Shown here: positions 26,895-36,364 of the stretch, piece after piece
Position numbering within the stretch: the first letter of the stretch is position 1
Layout of the letters: each line of letters starts with the position of its first letter
Assembly: GCA_902779675.1 (NCBI GenBank)
Contig: CACZCK010000010.1
Coordinates: forward strand, 44,391 to 108,390
Direction: 5' to 3'
DNA length: 64,000 bases
Source of the DNA: an uncultured Coriobacteriaceae bacterium
GTDB taxonomy: Bacteria; Actinomycetota; Coriobacteriia; Coriobacteriales; Atopobiaceae
Position numbers and translations under genes: made by a program
Notes under the pieces: model-generated
Database searches by the model: none
The model's input: only the letters and a program-made list of their open reading frames with translations
What the model was told of the DNA's origin: nothing

Positions 26895-28055
26895 CTAGAC
26901 GTACACCTTCTCCATGCGCATGCCAAAGTTGCACGTCACCTCGTAGTTGATGGTACCGCGCAGCTGGGCCATCTCATCGGCGGTGATGCGTTCGTCGCCG
27001 TCCTCGCCGATGATGGTCACCAGGTCGCCCTCGGCCACCGGCGTGGCGCGGCGGTACGAGCGCACCGGGTTGGTGTCGACCGCAAACATGCACTGGTCCA
27101 TGCAGATGTTGCCCACCTGCCGCGCACGTGCGCCGTGCACCAGCACCTCCATGCGTCCCGACAGGGTGCGCGACAGGCCGTCGGCGTAGCCGAGGGGAAT
27201 GGTGGCCACCTGCACGTGCGGAGTGGGCACACGGTAGTTGAGGCCGTAGCTCACGCCCTCGCCCACGGCCGGGTAGATGGCGCGGGTCACGCGGGCGCGC
27301 ACGCTCATGGCGGGCGTCAGCGAGATGCGCGGCGCCGTGCTCTCGGCGGGCTGGAGGCCGTACAGGCCAATACCCGCGCGGCACATGTCGTTGTGGAGCT
27401 CGGGATGCAGGATGGTGCCTGGGGTGTTGTCACAGTGCACCATGCCCACGTCGCAGCCCGCGTCGCGCAGAGCCTTGACCGTGTCCATGAAGCGCCTGGC
27501 CTGCAGGCTAAAGTCCCAGTCCTGGATGTTGTCGGCGGTGGCAAAGTGCGTGAAGGTACCCGCGCACGAGAGGCCACGATGGAAGTCGATGGCATGGCGG
27601 AACTCCACCGCGTCCTCGGGCAGCACGCCGATGCGTGTCATGCCGGTGTCGAGCGCCAGATGGTACTTGCCGATCTTGCCCGCTGCAGCTGCGCACTCGC
27701 CATAGGCAAGGGCGAACTCGCTGGTAAAGACGCTGGGCATGATGTCGTAGTCGACGAGCGTCTGGATGGCGGTCTCGGGGGCCTGGTTGAGCATCAGGAT
27801 GGGCCACTCGATGCCAGCCTCGCGCAGCTCGACGCCCTCGGCCACCGTGGCCACGGCAAACTGGTCGGCGCCAGCCGACTTCATGGCCTTGGTGCACTCC
27901 ACGGCGCCATGGCCGTAGGCATCGGCCTTGACCGCGCACATGAGCTTGGTGCCCCTGTTGAGCAGGGCCTTAAAGGCTCGCGTGTTCTTGCGAATGGCAT
28001 TGAGATCGATCTCGACCCACGCCCAACGATCGGTGGGCTCCGATGTGAGAGGCAT
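26895..28055 (-). CDS. alr: alanine racemase
   Basis: A 386-residue PLP enzyme that makes D-alanine for peptidoglycan. The N-terminal barrel carries the PLP lysine in AVKADAYGHGA and the second catalytic base is the Tyr in GEGVSYG. The C-terminal beta domain has MDQCMFAVD. The start at 28055 is behind GGGGGAG. It is downstream of nnr in the same orientation within a run of cell-wall and cofactor genes (glmS, acpS, nnr, alr). Confidence 0.96.
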   Translation of the reverse strand: MPLTSEPTDRWAWVEIDLNAIRKNTRAFKALLNRGTKLMCAVKADAYGHGAVECTKAMKSAGADQFAVATVAEGVELREAGIEWPILMLNQAPETAIQTLVDYDIMPSVFTSEFALAYGECAAAAGKIGKYHLALDTGMTRIGVLPEDAVEFRHAIDFHRGLSCAGTFTHFATADNIQDWDFSLQARRFMDTVKALRDAGCDVGMVHCDNTPGTILHPELHNDMCRAGIGLYGLQPAESTAPRISLTPAMSVRARVTRAIYPAVGEGVSYGLNYRVPTPHVQVATIPLGYADGLSRTLSGRMEVLVHGARARQVGNICMDQCMFAVDTNPVRSYRRATPVAEGDLVTIIGEDGDERITADEMAQLRGTINYEVTCNFGMRMEKVYV

Positions 28056-28146
28056 GATGCAACTCCCCCTTCAGCGACTGTGGGCGCACCCTCGCGCCCT
28101 CCGACGCTGCCGTGGGCGGGCGACCCCGGGCGGCAGCACACGCATT

Positions 28147-29757
28147 CTACTCGTACTCGAGCCCCGCCATCATGGAGCGTTCCTCCACGGCGTCGACGGC
28201 GAGGCCAATCATGTCGATGAGGTCGCCGGCCATCACGCCGCGCGAGCCATAGCGCTCGGCCGCCATCAGCGCGCTTTGGCCGTGGATCTCGCAGGCCAGG
28301 GCAGCGAGCAGCGGCAGGTCGGTGCCGTCGATCTGCTCGCGTGCCATGAGCGCCGCCATGATGCCACCGAGCACGTCGCCCGAGCCGGCCGTAGCCAGCG
28401 ACGCGGGACCTGGCTTGGGCAGCACGGCTGCCTCGACACCCACGCAGGCACTGGCGTTACCCTTGGCCAGCACGGTCAGCTCGCTGCCGCCGTCGGCCCA
28501 CACCACCCTGCGCGCCGCGTCCAGCATGGACGTGAGCGAATCGGGCGGGGTGTCGGCAAGGCCCACCAGGCGGCCCAGCTCGGCGCGGTGCGGCGTGAGC
28601 ACGATGGGCGCCGTGCGGCGCAGCAGCTCGGGGAACTCGTCGATCTGCCCAGAGGTGAGGCGCGAGATGCAGTTGATGGCGTCGGCGTCCACCACCAGGT
28701 TGGCGTCGGTGTTGAGCAGGGCAGAGACCACCGCCACGGTGCCCGACGACACGCGCATGCCCGGACCCACCAGCGTGGCCGTACGGCGCTCGGCCAGACG
28801 CACAACCAGATCGGCAGCGCGGGTCGAGAAGCAGCCATCGGCCTCGGCGGGCAGGCCCACCACCGGGATCTCGAGCATACGCGACTGGACCACCGGCACG
28901 ATGGGCTCGGGCACAGCCAGGGTCACGTAGCCGGCACCCGCGCGCGCGGCTGCCAGGGCAGCCATCATGGGCGCTCCGGTAAAGCGCTTCGAGCCGCCCA
29001 CCACCAGCACCGAGCCGCGCGAGAACTTGTCGACCGCATTGGTCGGCGGAACGATTACCGACTGGTAGTCGGAGAGGTCGGCGCGCCAGGCCACGGGATC
29101 CGCCTCGATGGCCAGCTGCTCGGTCTGCTCGGCAAGCGGGGCCACCACGATGGCGCCGCAGACGTCGCGCCCCTCGTCGGACAGCAGGCCTGGCTTGAGC
29201 GTGAGCATCGTAACCGTCTCGTCGGCCACGATGCAGGCGCCGTTGGCATGGCCGGTCTGCGCCGAGAGCCCGCTGGGCACGTCGACCGCCAGCACGCGCG
29301 TGCCCGACGAGTTGATGCAGTCGATCCAGATGTCGAACGGCGCGCGCGGCGTGCCGTGAAAGCCCGTGCCAAACATGCAGTCAATGACCACGTCGGTCTG
29401 CTCGAGCAGCGCCTCGACCTCGTCGCGCGGCGGGGCGATGCGCGCCTCGACGCCCACCGAGAGCGCGCTCTGCGCCACCATGCGGGCCAGATCGCTCACG
29501 ATGTCGCCCGCCTCGATGGGCGAGATGACGGTGACGTGGATGCCCTTGCGCAGCAGCTCCTCGGCCGCGACCCAACCGTCGCCGCCGTTGTTGCCAAAGC
29601 CGCAGAACACCGTCACGTACTCCACGTCGCCCATACCCAGGGCCTCGCTGGCGGCGGAGGCGCCGGCACGGTGCATGAGCTCCGAAATGCTCACGCCCAC
29701 GCGCGTGAGCCTCTCCTCGAGCGCCCGGACGTCCTCGACGTTCAGTACCGGCTGCAT
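28147..29757 (-). CDS. nnr: bifunctional NAD(P)HX epimerase / ADP-dependent dehydratase
   Basis: A 536-residue metabolite-repair enzyme that restores hydrated NAD(P)H. The N-terminal epimerase domain (about 1-215) has GFGNNGGDGW and the DCMFGTGFHG motif. The C-terminal ribokinase-like dehydratase (about 225-536) has VVGGSKRFTGAP, LTPHRAELGRLVG, KGNASACV and the catalytic GSGDVLGG. This fusion order is standard for bacterial Nnr/YjeF. It is transcribed toward alr with a 91-bp gap. Confidence 0.95.
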   Translation of the reverse strand: MQPVLNVEDVRALEERLTRVGVSISELMHRAGASAASEALGMGDVEYVTVFCGFGNNGGDGWVAAEELLRKGIHVTVISPIEAGDIVSDLARMVAQSALSVGVEARIAPPRDEVEALLEQTDVVIDCMFGTGFHGTPRAPFDIWIDCINSSGTRVLAVDVPSGLSAQTGHANGACIVADETVTMLTLKPGLLSDEGRDVCGAIVVAPLAEQTEQLAIEADPVAWRADLSDYQSVIVPPTNAVDKFSRGSVLVVGGSKRFTGAPMMAALAAARAGAGYVTLAVPEPIVPVVQSRMLEIPVVGLPAEADGCFSTRAADLVVRLAERRTATLVGPGMRVSSGTVAVVSALLNTDANLVVDADAINCISRLTSGQIDEFPELLRRTAPIVLTPHRAELGRLVGLADTPPDSLTSMLDAARRVVWADGGSELTVLAKGNASACVGVEAAVLPKPGPASLATAGSGDVLGGIMAALMAREQIDGTDLPLLAALACEIHGQSALMAAERYGSRGVMAGDLIDMIGLAVDAVEERSMMAGLEYE

Positions 29758-29874
29758 ACCTCACCCCTCCAAACGGGAAAGAAACGGTCGTTGCCTATGA
29801 TAGCGGCTTGTTTTGGGTCATGGGTCCGTGGCGAGCAGGGCTACCCCAACGACACAGCATGACAGTCAGAGCAA

Positions 29875-29917
29875 CAGGTGCCGCCCCAGCGCCACGTCAG
29901 CGTTGGGGCGGCACCTG
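29875..29917 (-). terminator. hairpin after acpS
   Basis: CAGGTGCCGCCCCA (29875-29888) pairs perfectly with TGGGGCGGCACCTG (29904-29917). It lies in the gap between the acpS stop and the nnr start. On the minus strand it is not followed by a strong T-run, so efficiency is uncertain. Confidence 0.6.
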
Positions 29918-29936
29918 TCGTCATGAGCCATTGTTG

Positions 29937-30452
29937 CTAGCTGGGGTTTTCGAGGGTCGAGGAGACCTCGTCCTGCAGGCGCTCCAGCTCGTCGATGACC
30001 GAGCGGGCCTCCTTGAAGGAGGTGAGCAGCTCGCGCTGCGGGTCGCGCTCGTCCTTGGGCTTGGGGCGGACCTCGTCGGTCACCAGCAGCGCCATGGCCG
30101 TGGCCACGTCATGGGTGAACGAGAGCGAGAGGGCGATCTCGGCGACGCCACGCTCGTCGGCCGCCTGGCGGGCACGTCCCTGCAGCAGGGCCACGGGACG
30201 GCCGTTGTCGGCCTGACCCACCGTGACGTCCCAGCGCGTGACTCCCTGGCCCGGGCCGCACTCGAGGGCCTTGAGCACGGCGCGGCGCGCCGCAAAGCGA
30301 GCGGCGTAATGCTCCGCCGGACGCGCCATAGCCTCGCAGTACCTGCGCTCCTCGTCGGTGAAGACCTTGCGCACCATCGAGGGGTGGCGAGAGATCGCCC
30401 GCTCCATGCGGGCGATCTCCATGATGTCTATGCCAACGCCAGCAGAAGCCAC
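29937..30452 (-). CDS. acpS: holo-[acyl-carrier-protein] synthase-like protein
   Basis: A 171-residue AcpS-type phosphopantetheinyl transferase. The N-terminal GIDIMEIARM supplies the first metal Asp (Asp9). The second hallmark helix, normally RFAAKEAxxKA, reads RFAARRAVLKA here, so the metal-binding Glu is Arg57. The SLSFTHD motif near the C-terminal core is present. About 45 extra helical residues follow the usual end. The start is GTG, just after the glmS stop with GGTGGAG overlapping it, so translation is probably coupled. The expected role is attaching the pantetheine arm to ACP for fatty-acid synthesis, but the substitution leaves activity open. Confidence 0.82.
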   Translation of the reverse strand: MASAGVGIDIMEIARMERAISRHPSMVRKVFTDEERRYCEAMARPAEHYAARFAARRAVLKALECGPGQGVTRWDVTVGQADNGRPVALLQGRARQAADERGVAEIALSLSFTHDVATAMALLVTDEVRPKPKDERDPQRELLTSFKEARSVIDELERLQDEVSSTLENPS

Positions 30453-30454
30453 GA

Positions 30455-32305
30455 CTACTCCACCGTGACGGACTTGGCCAGGTTGCGCGGCTTGTCCACG
30501 TCGTAGCCGCGGTCGCGGGCCACGTAGCGGGCCAGCAGCTGCAGGTGAATGACGGCGACGGTCGGGAACAGCAGCTCGTCAGCCACGGGCGGCACCCACA
30601 GCACCTCGGAGCACATCTTGGCCACGCGCTCATCGCCGTCGGTGGCCACACCGATCACCACGGCGCCGCGAGCCAGGCACTCCTGGATGTTGGAGACGGT
30701 CTTGTCGTGCACGTGGTCGGCCGGCACGACGGCAACCACCGGGAAACCGCCCTCGATGAGCGCGATGGGGCCATGCTTCATCTCGCCGGCAGGGTAGGCC
30801 TCGGCGTGCAGGTAGCTGATCTCCTTGAGCTTGAGAGCGCCTTCGTAGGCGGTGGTGGCGTTGACGTTGCGCCCCAGGAACAGCGAGCTCTGCTTGCCGC
30901 GGAACAGACGCGCGGCCTGCTTGTCCTGCCAGCGACGGGCCAGCACCTCGCGCATGATGTCGGGCAGGGTCTCCAGCTCGTGGAAGTGCTTCTCGACCTC
31001 GGCACGCTCCATGCTCCCGTTGGCCAGCGCCAGGCGCAGGGCCAGCAGGTAGGAGGCCACCATCTGGGCGGTGTAGGCCTTGGTGGAGGCCACGGCGATC
31101 TCGGGGCCAGCCTGAATGTAGAGGGTGCCGTCGCTCTCGCGCGCGGCGGTGGAGCCCAGCACATTGGTGATGGCAAAGACGTTGCAGCCCATGCCGCGCA
31201 TGCGACGGGCGGCGGTGAGGGTGTCGGCCGTCTCGCCCGACTGGGTGATGACCACGCACATGGTGTGGTCGGTGACCAGGTACTCCTCGTTGTAGTTGAA
31301 CTCGCTCGCGTACTCCACGGCCACCGGGATGCGCGCCCAGCGCTCGATGGCGGCCTTGGCGATGAGGCCCACGTGGTAGGAGGTGCCACAGGCGATGATC
31401 ACGATCTTGTCGACGGCGGCGAGCTCCTCGCGGGTGAGGCTGAGCTCATCGAGCTCGATGCCGTGCTTGCCCAGGCGGTCCTTGAGCAGGCGCTCGAGGG
31501 CCTCGGGCTGCTCTGAGATCTCCTTGGCCATGAAGTCGGAGTAGCCACCCAGCTTGGCGGCAGAGGCATCCCAGTCGATGTCGATCGCGGACGGATGCTC
31601 AACCTTGCGGCCGTCGCGGTCGGTGATGCTCACCGTGCCGTCGGGCGAGAGGGTCGCCACGTCAAAGTCGTCGAGCTGCAGCACGTGAGAGGTCACGCCA
31701 GCCAGCGGCATGACATCGGAGGCGCAGTAGGCACCGTCGTCGGTGCTGGCCACCACCAGGGGCGACCCGTTGCGCGTGCACACGAGCGTGCCGGGCACAT
31801 CGGAGCAGACGCAGGCCACGGCCCAGCTGCCCTCGAGACGGTCGCAGGCGTTGCGCACGGCGGCAGCAAGGTCGCCATGCGCGGGACCGTCCCAAGCCTC
31901 CTGGATGAGATGCGGGATGACCTCGGTATCGGTGTCAGAGACAAAGGTGTGGCCAGCGGCCATCAGCTCACGGCGCAGCTCCTGGAAGTTCTCGATGATA
32001 CCGTTGTGCACGACGGCGATGCGACCCGTGCCGTCTAGGTGCGGATGGGCATTGCGGTCGGTGGGGGCGCCGTGGGTGGCCCAGCGGGTGTGACCGATGC
32101 CGCAGGTGCCCACGGGGTTGGCAGCCGCCGCGCGCTCGCGCAGAACGGCCACGCGGCCGGCGCACTTGACGCCGTGCAGGTTGCCCGACGGCGACACCAC
32201 CTGGATACCCGCGGAGTCATAGCCGCGGTACTCGAGGGTCTGCAGTCCGTCAAGCAGCCAGGAGGCTGCTTGCTTGGTTCCGGTATAGCCAACAACGCCA
32301 CACAT
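30455..32305 (-). CDS. glmS: glutamine-fructose-6-phosphate aminotransferase (isomerising)
   Basis: A 616-residue enzyme for the first step of UDP-GlcNAc synthesis. The N-terminal Ntn glutaminase uses Cys2 after Met removal (MCGVVGYTG), with GHTRWATHG and NGIIENF. Two SIS domains follow (ITQSGETADT and the FLGRNVNATTAYEGALKLKE region), and the tail ends NLAKSVTVE. The start has GGAGGACA upstream. No glmS ribozyme or other riboswitch core was found in the 5' region. It is first of a glmS-acpS pair and functions with glmM at 42640. Confidence 0.97.
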   Translation of the reverse strand: MCGVVGYTGTKQAASWLLDGLQTLEYRGYDSAGIQVVSPSGNLHGVKCAGRVAVLRERAAAANPVGTCGIGHTRWATHGAPTDRNAHPHLDGTGRIAVVHNGIIENFQELRRELMAAGHTFVSDTDTEVIPHLIQEAWDGPAHGDLAAAVRNACDRLEGSWAVACVCSDVPGTLVCTRNGSPLVVASTDDGAYCASDVMPLAGVTSHVLQLDDFDVATLSPDGTVSITDRDGRKVEHPSAIDIDWDASAAKLGGYSDFMAKEISEQPEALERLLKDRLGKHGIELDELSLTREELAAVDKIVIIACGTSYHVGLIAKAAIERWARIPVAVEYASEFNYNEEYLVTDHTMCVVITQSGETADTLTAARRMRGMGCNVFAITNVLGSTAARESDGTLYIQAGPEIAVASTKAYTAQMVASYLLALRLALANGSMERAEVEKHFHELETLPDIMREVLARRWQDKQAARLFRGKQSSLFLGRNVNATTAYEGALKLKEISYLHAEAYPAGEMKHGPIALIEGGFPVVAVVPADHVHDKTVSNIQECLARGAVVIGVATDGDERVAKMCSEVLWVPPVADELLFPTVAVIHLQLLARYVARDRGYDVDKPRNLAKSVTVE

Positions 32306-32722
32306 GTTTGTCCTCCAAACGTCATGGTGCGACCGAGCTTCGCATGCCTCTTGGCAGGCAAGCGAGTCTCGGGCACGGGCCAGCCGCGTCTCAGGCGCGG
32401 GGCCGCAGTCTGTTACGCGTGATCTTGGATGTCGAAGAGGCCTCTGTTACGGGGCACGCCCGCCTTTTGCTCCCCTTCTTACGACTCACCCATGTGGCCG
32501 TGACAGCATCCGCCGAGTGTTTCGATAACTGCCACCCTCGTCAACCAGCCCATTCTGGTCCAGGCGCTAACGGTGCCCCACGCACTCCCTTCCAAGGCGT
32601 ACCGTTTGGGGTTAAGAATAGCCGACTCCCCACACCGTGAAAAGCGGCCATCCACCAGCTCGACAACAAGAGCACCAAACGCGTTGTGCCGGCTTCCTCG
32701 ACCATATGGGACGGTCAAAAAA
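32306..32722. other. gene-free stretch upstream of glmS
   Basis: Over 400 bp without a supportable gene, tRNA or recognised riboswitch. It must contain the glmS promoter; an A-run near 32716 belongs to the terminator of the neighbouring gene. Confidence 0.4.
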
Positions 32723-32748
32723 GGGGCCGGGAGAAGACTCCCGGCCCC
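32716..32748 (-). terminator. terminator of the phosphotransferase gene
   Basis: An 11-bp stem GGGGCCGGGAG (32723-32733) with its complement 32738-32748 and loop AAGA. On the minus strand it is followed directly by TTTTTTGACC, a classic rho-independent terminator. Confidence 0.88.
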
Positions 32749-32775
32749 TGCGTAGGTGACGCTTTCCTGCGGGCC

Positions 32776-33543
32776 TTACACCCAGTCGACGACGTCGACC
32801 CAGGTGAGCAGGAAGTCCTGCTCGTGCACGCGGCCGCGCGACAGCTCGGCGGCAGCCACGATGGAACACCAGCTCTGCACGTAGGCAACCGTGCAGCCCT
32901 GGAGCTCGCAGTAGCGGTGCAGGTACTTCTCGGCAAAGTCGTTCTCGCCGTTCATGATCAGGTGCAGGTAGGTGATGGCGCAGTCGGCAGCGCCGTTGCC
33001 CTGGGTGGCGTGCGCCCAGTCCAGGATGACCGGCGCGCTGCCATCGTCGGGGATGACGATGTTGGACGGCACGAAGTCGCCGTGGCACAGCTTGCTGTGG
33101 TTGGGCATGCCCTCCAGCGAGTGAAGCAGCTCGTAGCGCTGCGCCTCGCCGATGATGTCGCTCGCCGCGTTGATCATACGGGTGAGCTTGTCCTTCTGGC
33201 GGCCCATCAGCGGGCTCTTGTGGGCATGCACGTCGAGCTCGAGGCTGATCAGCTGGTCGAGGATCTCGTCCTCGCGCTCAGGGTTGGCCTTGAGCTGCTC
33301 GCGCAGCGTTTGGCCCTCGACCTTCTTGGTGGAGATGGCCCAGTTGACGCCGGCCTTGCTCACCTCGACGAGCTCGGGCACGTTGATGCCCGCCTGCTCG
33401 GCGCGAGCCAGCTTGGTCGCCTCGGCAAAGATGTCGGCCGCAGGCTTGTTGCCGTTGAAGACCTTGACCACCGTGTCGCCGCAGTCGTAGACGATCTTGT
33501 TATGGCGCTCGACGATGACCTGCTTGTCCTTGGGAAGTCTCAT
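32776..33543 (-). CDS. aminoglycoside/choline-kinase-like phosphotransferase (TIGR02172-like)
   Basis: A 255-residue protein-kinase-like small-molecule kinase. TVVKVFNG holds the ATP-site Lys, and CHGDFVPSNIVI contains the catalytic Asp and metal Asn. ILDWA is the second metal Asp (DFG equivalent). The length and the INVPELVEV segment resemble the TIGR02172 branch, whose substrate is unknown. The start MRLPKDKQ has AGAGGAG upstream; the frame opens 28 codons earlier without homology. It is downstream of adhE (40 bp) in the same direction and may be read through from it. Antibiotic resistance should not be inferred. Confidence 0.82.
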   Translation of the reverse strand: MRLPKDKQVIVERHNKIVYDCGDTVVKVFNGNKPAADIFAEATKLARAEQAGINVPELVEVSKAGVNWAISTKKVEGQTLREQLKANPEREDEILDQLISLELDVHAHKSPLMGRQKDKLTRMINAASDIIGEAQRYELLHSLEGMPNHSKLCHGDFVPSNIVIPDDGSAPVILDWAHATQGNGAADCAITYLHLIMNGENDFAEKYLHRYCELQGCTVAYVQSWCSIVAAAELSRGRVHEQDFLLTWVDVVDWV

Positions 33544-33583
33544 CTGTGTGCTCCTCTTCTCGAGATGTGCGAAGGTCGTCCGA

Positions 33584-36238
33584 CTAGTCCTCGTAGCTGC
33601 TGGCGGGACGGTCGTAGTAGGCATCAAGGTAGAGTTCCTTGATCTCGCTGATCAGCGGGTAGCGCGGGTTGGCGCCGGTGCACTGGTCGTTGAAGGCCTG
33701 CTCGCTCATCTCGTCGAGGGTGTCCAGGAAGTACTGCTCGTCGACGCCGAAGTCCTTGATGGTCGGCTTGACGCCCACGTGGGCCTTGAGCTCCTCGATG
33801 CCGGCCACGAAGTTCTCGAAGACCTCGTCGTCGTCAGCGCCAGTGAAGCCGCAGGCGCGGCCGAACTCGGCATAGCGCGCCTTGGCGTGCGGATACTGGT
33901 ACTGGCTGAAGGTGCCCATCTTGGTCGGACGCTCGGCGGCGTTGTAGCGCATGACGCGCGTGAGGATGACCGCGTTGGCCCAGCCGTGCGGGATGTGGTG
34001 GAAGGCGCCCAGCTTGTGCGCCATGGAGTGGTTGACGCCCAGGAAGGCGTTGGCAAAGGCCATGCCGGCCAGGCAGGAGGCGTTGGCCATGTGGTCGCGG
34101 GCCTCGACGTCGTCGGGGTTGTCGTAGGCACGGGCCAGGTACTTGAAGACCAGCTCGCCGGCACGCAGGGCCAGGCTGTCGGTGTAGTCGGAGGCCATGA
34201 TGGAGACGTAGGCCTCGAGGGCGTGCGTGAGCACGTCGACGCCGGAGGCGGAGGTCAGGCCCTTGGGCTGGGTCATCATGTTGTTGGTGTCCACGATGGC
34301 CATGTTGGGCAGCAGCTGGTAGTCGGCCAGCGGCCACTTGATGCCCGTCTCGGCGTCGGTGATGATGGCGAACGGGGTGCACTCAGAGCCGGTGCCCGAG
34401 GAGGTCGGGATGGCCACGAAGTAGCACTTGTTGCCCAGCGTCGGGTAGGTGTAGATGCGCTTGCGGATGTCCATGAAGTTCATGGCCATGTCCTCGAACT
34501 TGGCCTCGGGGTGCTCGTACATGAGCCACATGATCTTGGCCGCGTCCATGGCGGAGCCGCCGCCCACGGCGATGATGGTATCGGGCTCGAAGGACGCAAT
34601 CTGCTTGACGCCCTCCTGCGCGCACTGCAGCGTGGGGTCGGGGGCCACGTCATAGAAGCAGGCGTGGGCGATGCCCATCTGATCGAGTTTGGCCTCGATC
34701 TGCTTGGTGAAGCCACTCTTGTACAGGAAGGAGTCGGTCACGATGAAGGCGCGCTTCTTGCCCATGATGGTGCCCAGCTCGTCGAGGGCCACCGGCATGC
34801 AATCCTTCTTGAAGTAGACCTTCTCGGGCACGCGGTACCACAGCATGTTCTCACGCCTCTCTGCAACCGTCTTGATGTTGATGAGGTGCTTGACGCCCAC
34901 GTTCTCGGAGACCGAGTTGCCACCCCAGGAGCCGCAGCCCAGCGTGAGCGACGGCGCCAGGTGGAAGTTGTACAGGTCGCCGATGCCGCCCTGGCTGGAG
35001 GGGGTGTTGATGAGGATGCGGCAGGTCTTCATGGCCGCAGCGTGCTGGGCCATCTTCTCGGTCTCGGCCGTGTTGATGTACAGCGAGCTGGTGTGACCAT
35101 AGCCACCGTCGGCAACGAGGCGCTCGGCCTTTGCGATGGCCTCGTCGAAGGTGGCGGCGTGGTACATGGCCAGCACCGGGGAGAGCTTCTCGTGCGCGAA
35201 CTCCTCGGAGATGTCGACGCTCTCGACCTCGCCGATCAGGATCTTGGTGCTCTTGGGCACGTCGACGCCAGCCATCTCGGCGATGGTCGCGGCGCGCTGG
35301 CCCACGATGCGGGCGTTGAGGCGGCCGTTGATGATGATGGTCTTGCGGACCTTGTCGAGCTCCTCGCCCTTGAGGAAGTAGCAGCCACGGCGCTCGAACT
35401 CGGCCTTGGCCTCGTCGTAGACGTCGTCGAGCACGGTCACGCTCTGCTCGGAGGCGCAGATCATGCCGTTGTCGAAGGTCTTGGAGTGGATGATGGAGTT
35501 GACGGCCATGCGCACGTCGGCGGTGCTGTCGATGATGGCCGGGGTGTTGCCGGCGCCCACGCCCAGGGCGGGGGTGCCGGAGCTGTAGGCCGCCTTGACC
35601 ATACCCGGGCCACCGGTGGCCAGGATAATGTCGGAGTCAGCCATGAGGGTCTGGGTGTTCTCGAGCGAGAGCGCCTCGATCCAGCCGATGAGATGCTCGG
35701 GGGCACCGGCGGCCACGGCGGCGTCGTTGACGATGCGGGCGGCCTCGGCCGTGCAGCCCTTGGCGCGCGGGTGCGGCGAGATCATGATGGCATTGCGGGT
35801 CTTGAGTGCGATGAGGCACTTGAAGATGGCCGTCGAGGTGGGGTTGGTCGTCGGGATGACCGCGCCGATGATACCGATGGGCTCGGCGATCTTCTTGATG
35901 CCAGCCACGGCATCCTCTTCGATGACGCCACAGGTCTTGGTGTTCTTGTAAGCGTTATAGATGTACTCGGAGGCGTAGTGGTTCTTGGTGACCTTGTCCT
36001 CAACGCAGCCCATGCCCGTTTCCTCGACGGCCATCTTGGCCAGCGGGATACGCGCCTTGTTGGCAGCCATGGCCGCCTCGAAGAAGATCTTGTCCACCTG
36101 CTCCTGCGTAAAGGTTGCATAGACCTTCTGGGCCTCGCGCATGAGGGCGAGCTTCTCCGGCAGCTCCTCGTTGCTCCGCACGACGAGGGCCGCGCCATCA
36201 TTAAAGACGGCAGCGCTGGTCTCTTCAGACATCAGCAT
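33584..36238 (-). CDS. adhE: bifunctional acetaldehyde-CoA / alcohol dehydrogenase
   Basis: An 884-residue AdhE that reduces acetyl-CoA to ethanol with two NADH, a major redox sink in fermenting anaerobes. The N-terminal aldehyde dehydrogenase half (1-450) has the catalytic Cys in DNGMICASEQS and AILGVGAGN-like ALGVGAGNTP. The C-terminal iron ADH half has GGGSAMDAAKIM and the metal His set in HALEAY, NHSMAHKLGAFHHIPHG. AdhE normally polymerises into spirosomes. Start at 36238 with GGAGGAA upstream. No Rex operator (TTGTGAA palindrome) is recognised in the promoter gap. Confidence 0.97.
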   Translation of the reverse strand: MLMSEETSAAVFNDGAALVVRSNEELPEKLALMREAQKVYATFTQEQVDKIFFEAAMAANKARIPLAKMAVEETGMGCVEDKVTKNHYASEYIYNAYKNTKTCGVIEEDAVAGIKKIAEPIGIIGAVIPTTNPTSTAIFKCLIALKTRNAIMISPHPRAKGCTAEAARIVNDAAVAAGAPEHLIGWIEALSLENTQTLMADSDIILATGGPGMVKAAYSSGTPALGVGAGNTPAIIDSTADVRMAVNSIIHSKTFDNGMICASEQSVTVLDDVYDEAKAEFERRGCYFLKGEELDKVRKTIIINGRLNARIVGQRAATIAEMAGVDVPKSTKILIGEVESVDISEEFAHEKLSPVLAMYHAATFDEAIAKAERLVADGGYGHTSSLYINTAETEKMAQHAAAMKTCRILINTPSSQGGIGDLYNFHLAPSLTLGCGSWGGNSVSENVGVKHLINIKTVAERRENMLWYRVPEKVYFKKDCMPVALDELGTIMGKKRAFIVTDSFLYKSGFTKQIEAKLDQMGIAHACFYDVAPDPTLQCAQEGVKQIASFEPDTIIAVGGGSAMDAAKIMWLMYEHPEAKFEDMAMNFMDIRKRIYTYPTLGNKCYFVAIPTSSGTGSECTPFAIITDAETGIKWPLADYQLLPNMAIVDTNNMMTQPKGLTSASGVDVLTHALEAYVSIMASDYTDSLALRAGELVFKYLARAYDNPDDVEARDHMANASCLAGMAFANAFLGVNHSMAHKLGAFHHIPHGWANAVILTRVMRYNAAERPTKMGTFSQYQYPHAKARYAEFGRACGFTGADDDEVFENFVAGIEELKAHVGVKPTIKDFGVDEQYFLDTLDEMSEQAFNDQCTGANPRYPLISEIKELYLDAYYDRPASSYED

Positions 36239-36364
36239 TCCTCCTTCGGTCGAACTTCCTAGACGTGCACTAACGGTAATCTACACTAACTAGCTGGTAC
36301 TTTTAATGCGCTTGTTTTCCCGGGGATGGAAACGCGCAGCGCATGTATGCCGATAGATACTCAC

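Noticed and set aside
32306..32722. glmS ribozyme or tRNA in the glmS upstream gap
   Set aside because: No ribozyme core, no T-arm consensus and no cloverleaf could be drawn.
32776..33543. Aminoglycoside resistance gene
   Set aside because: The kinase-like fold is shared with many small-molecule kinases; the sequence is closer to an uncharacterised branch and the context is housekeeping.
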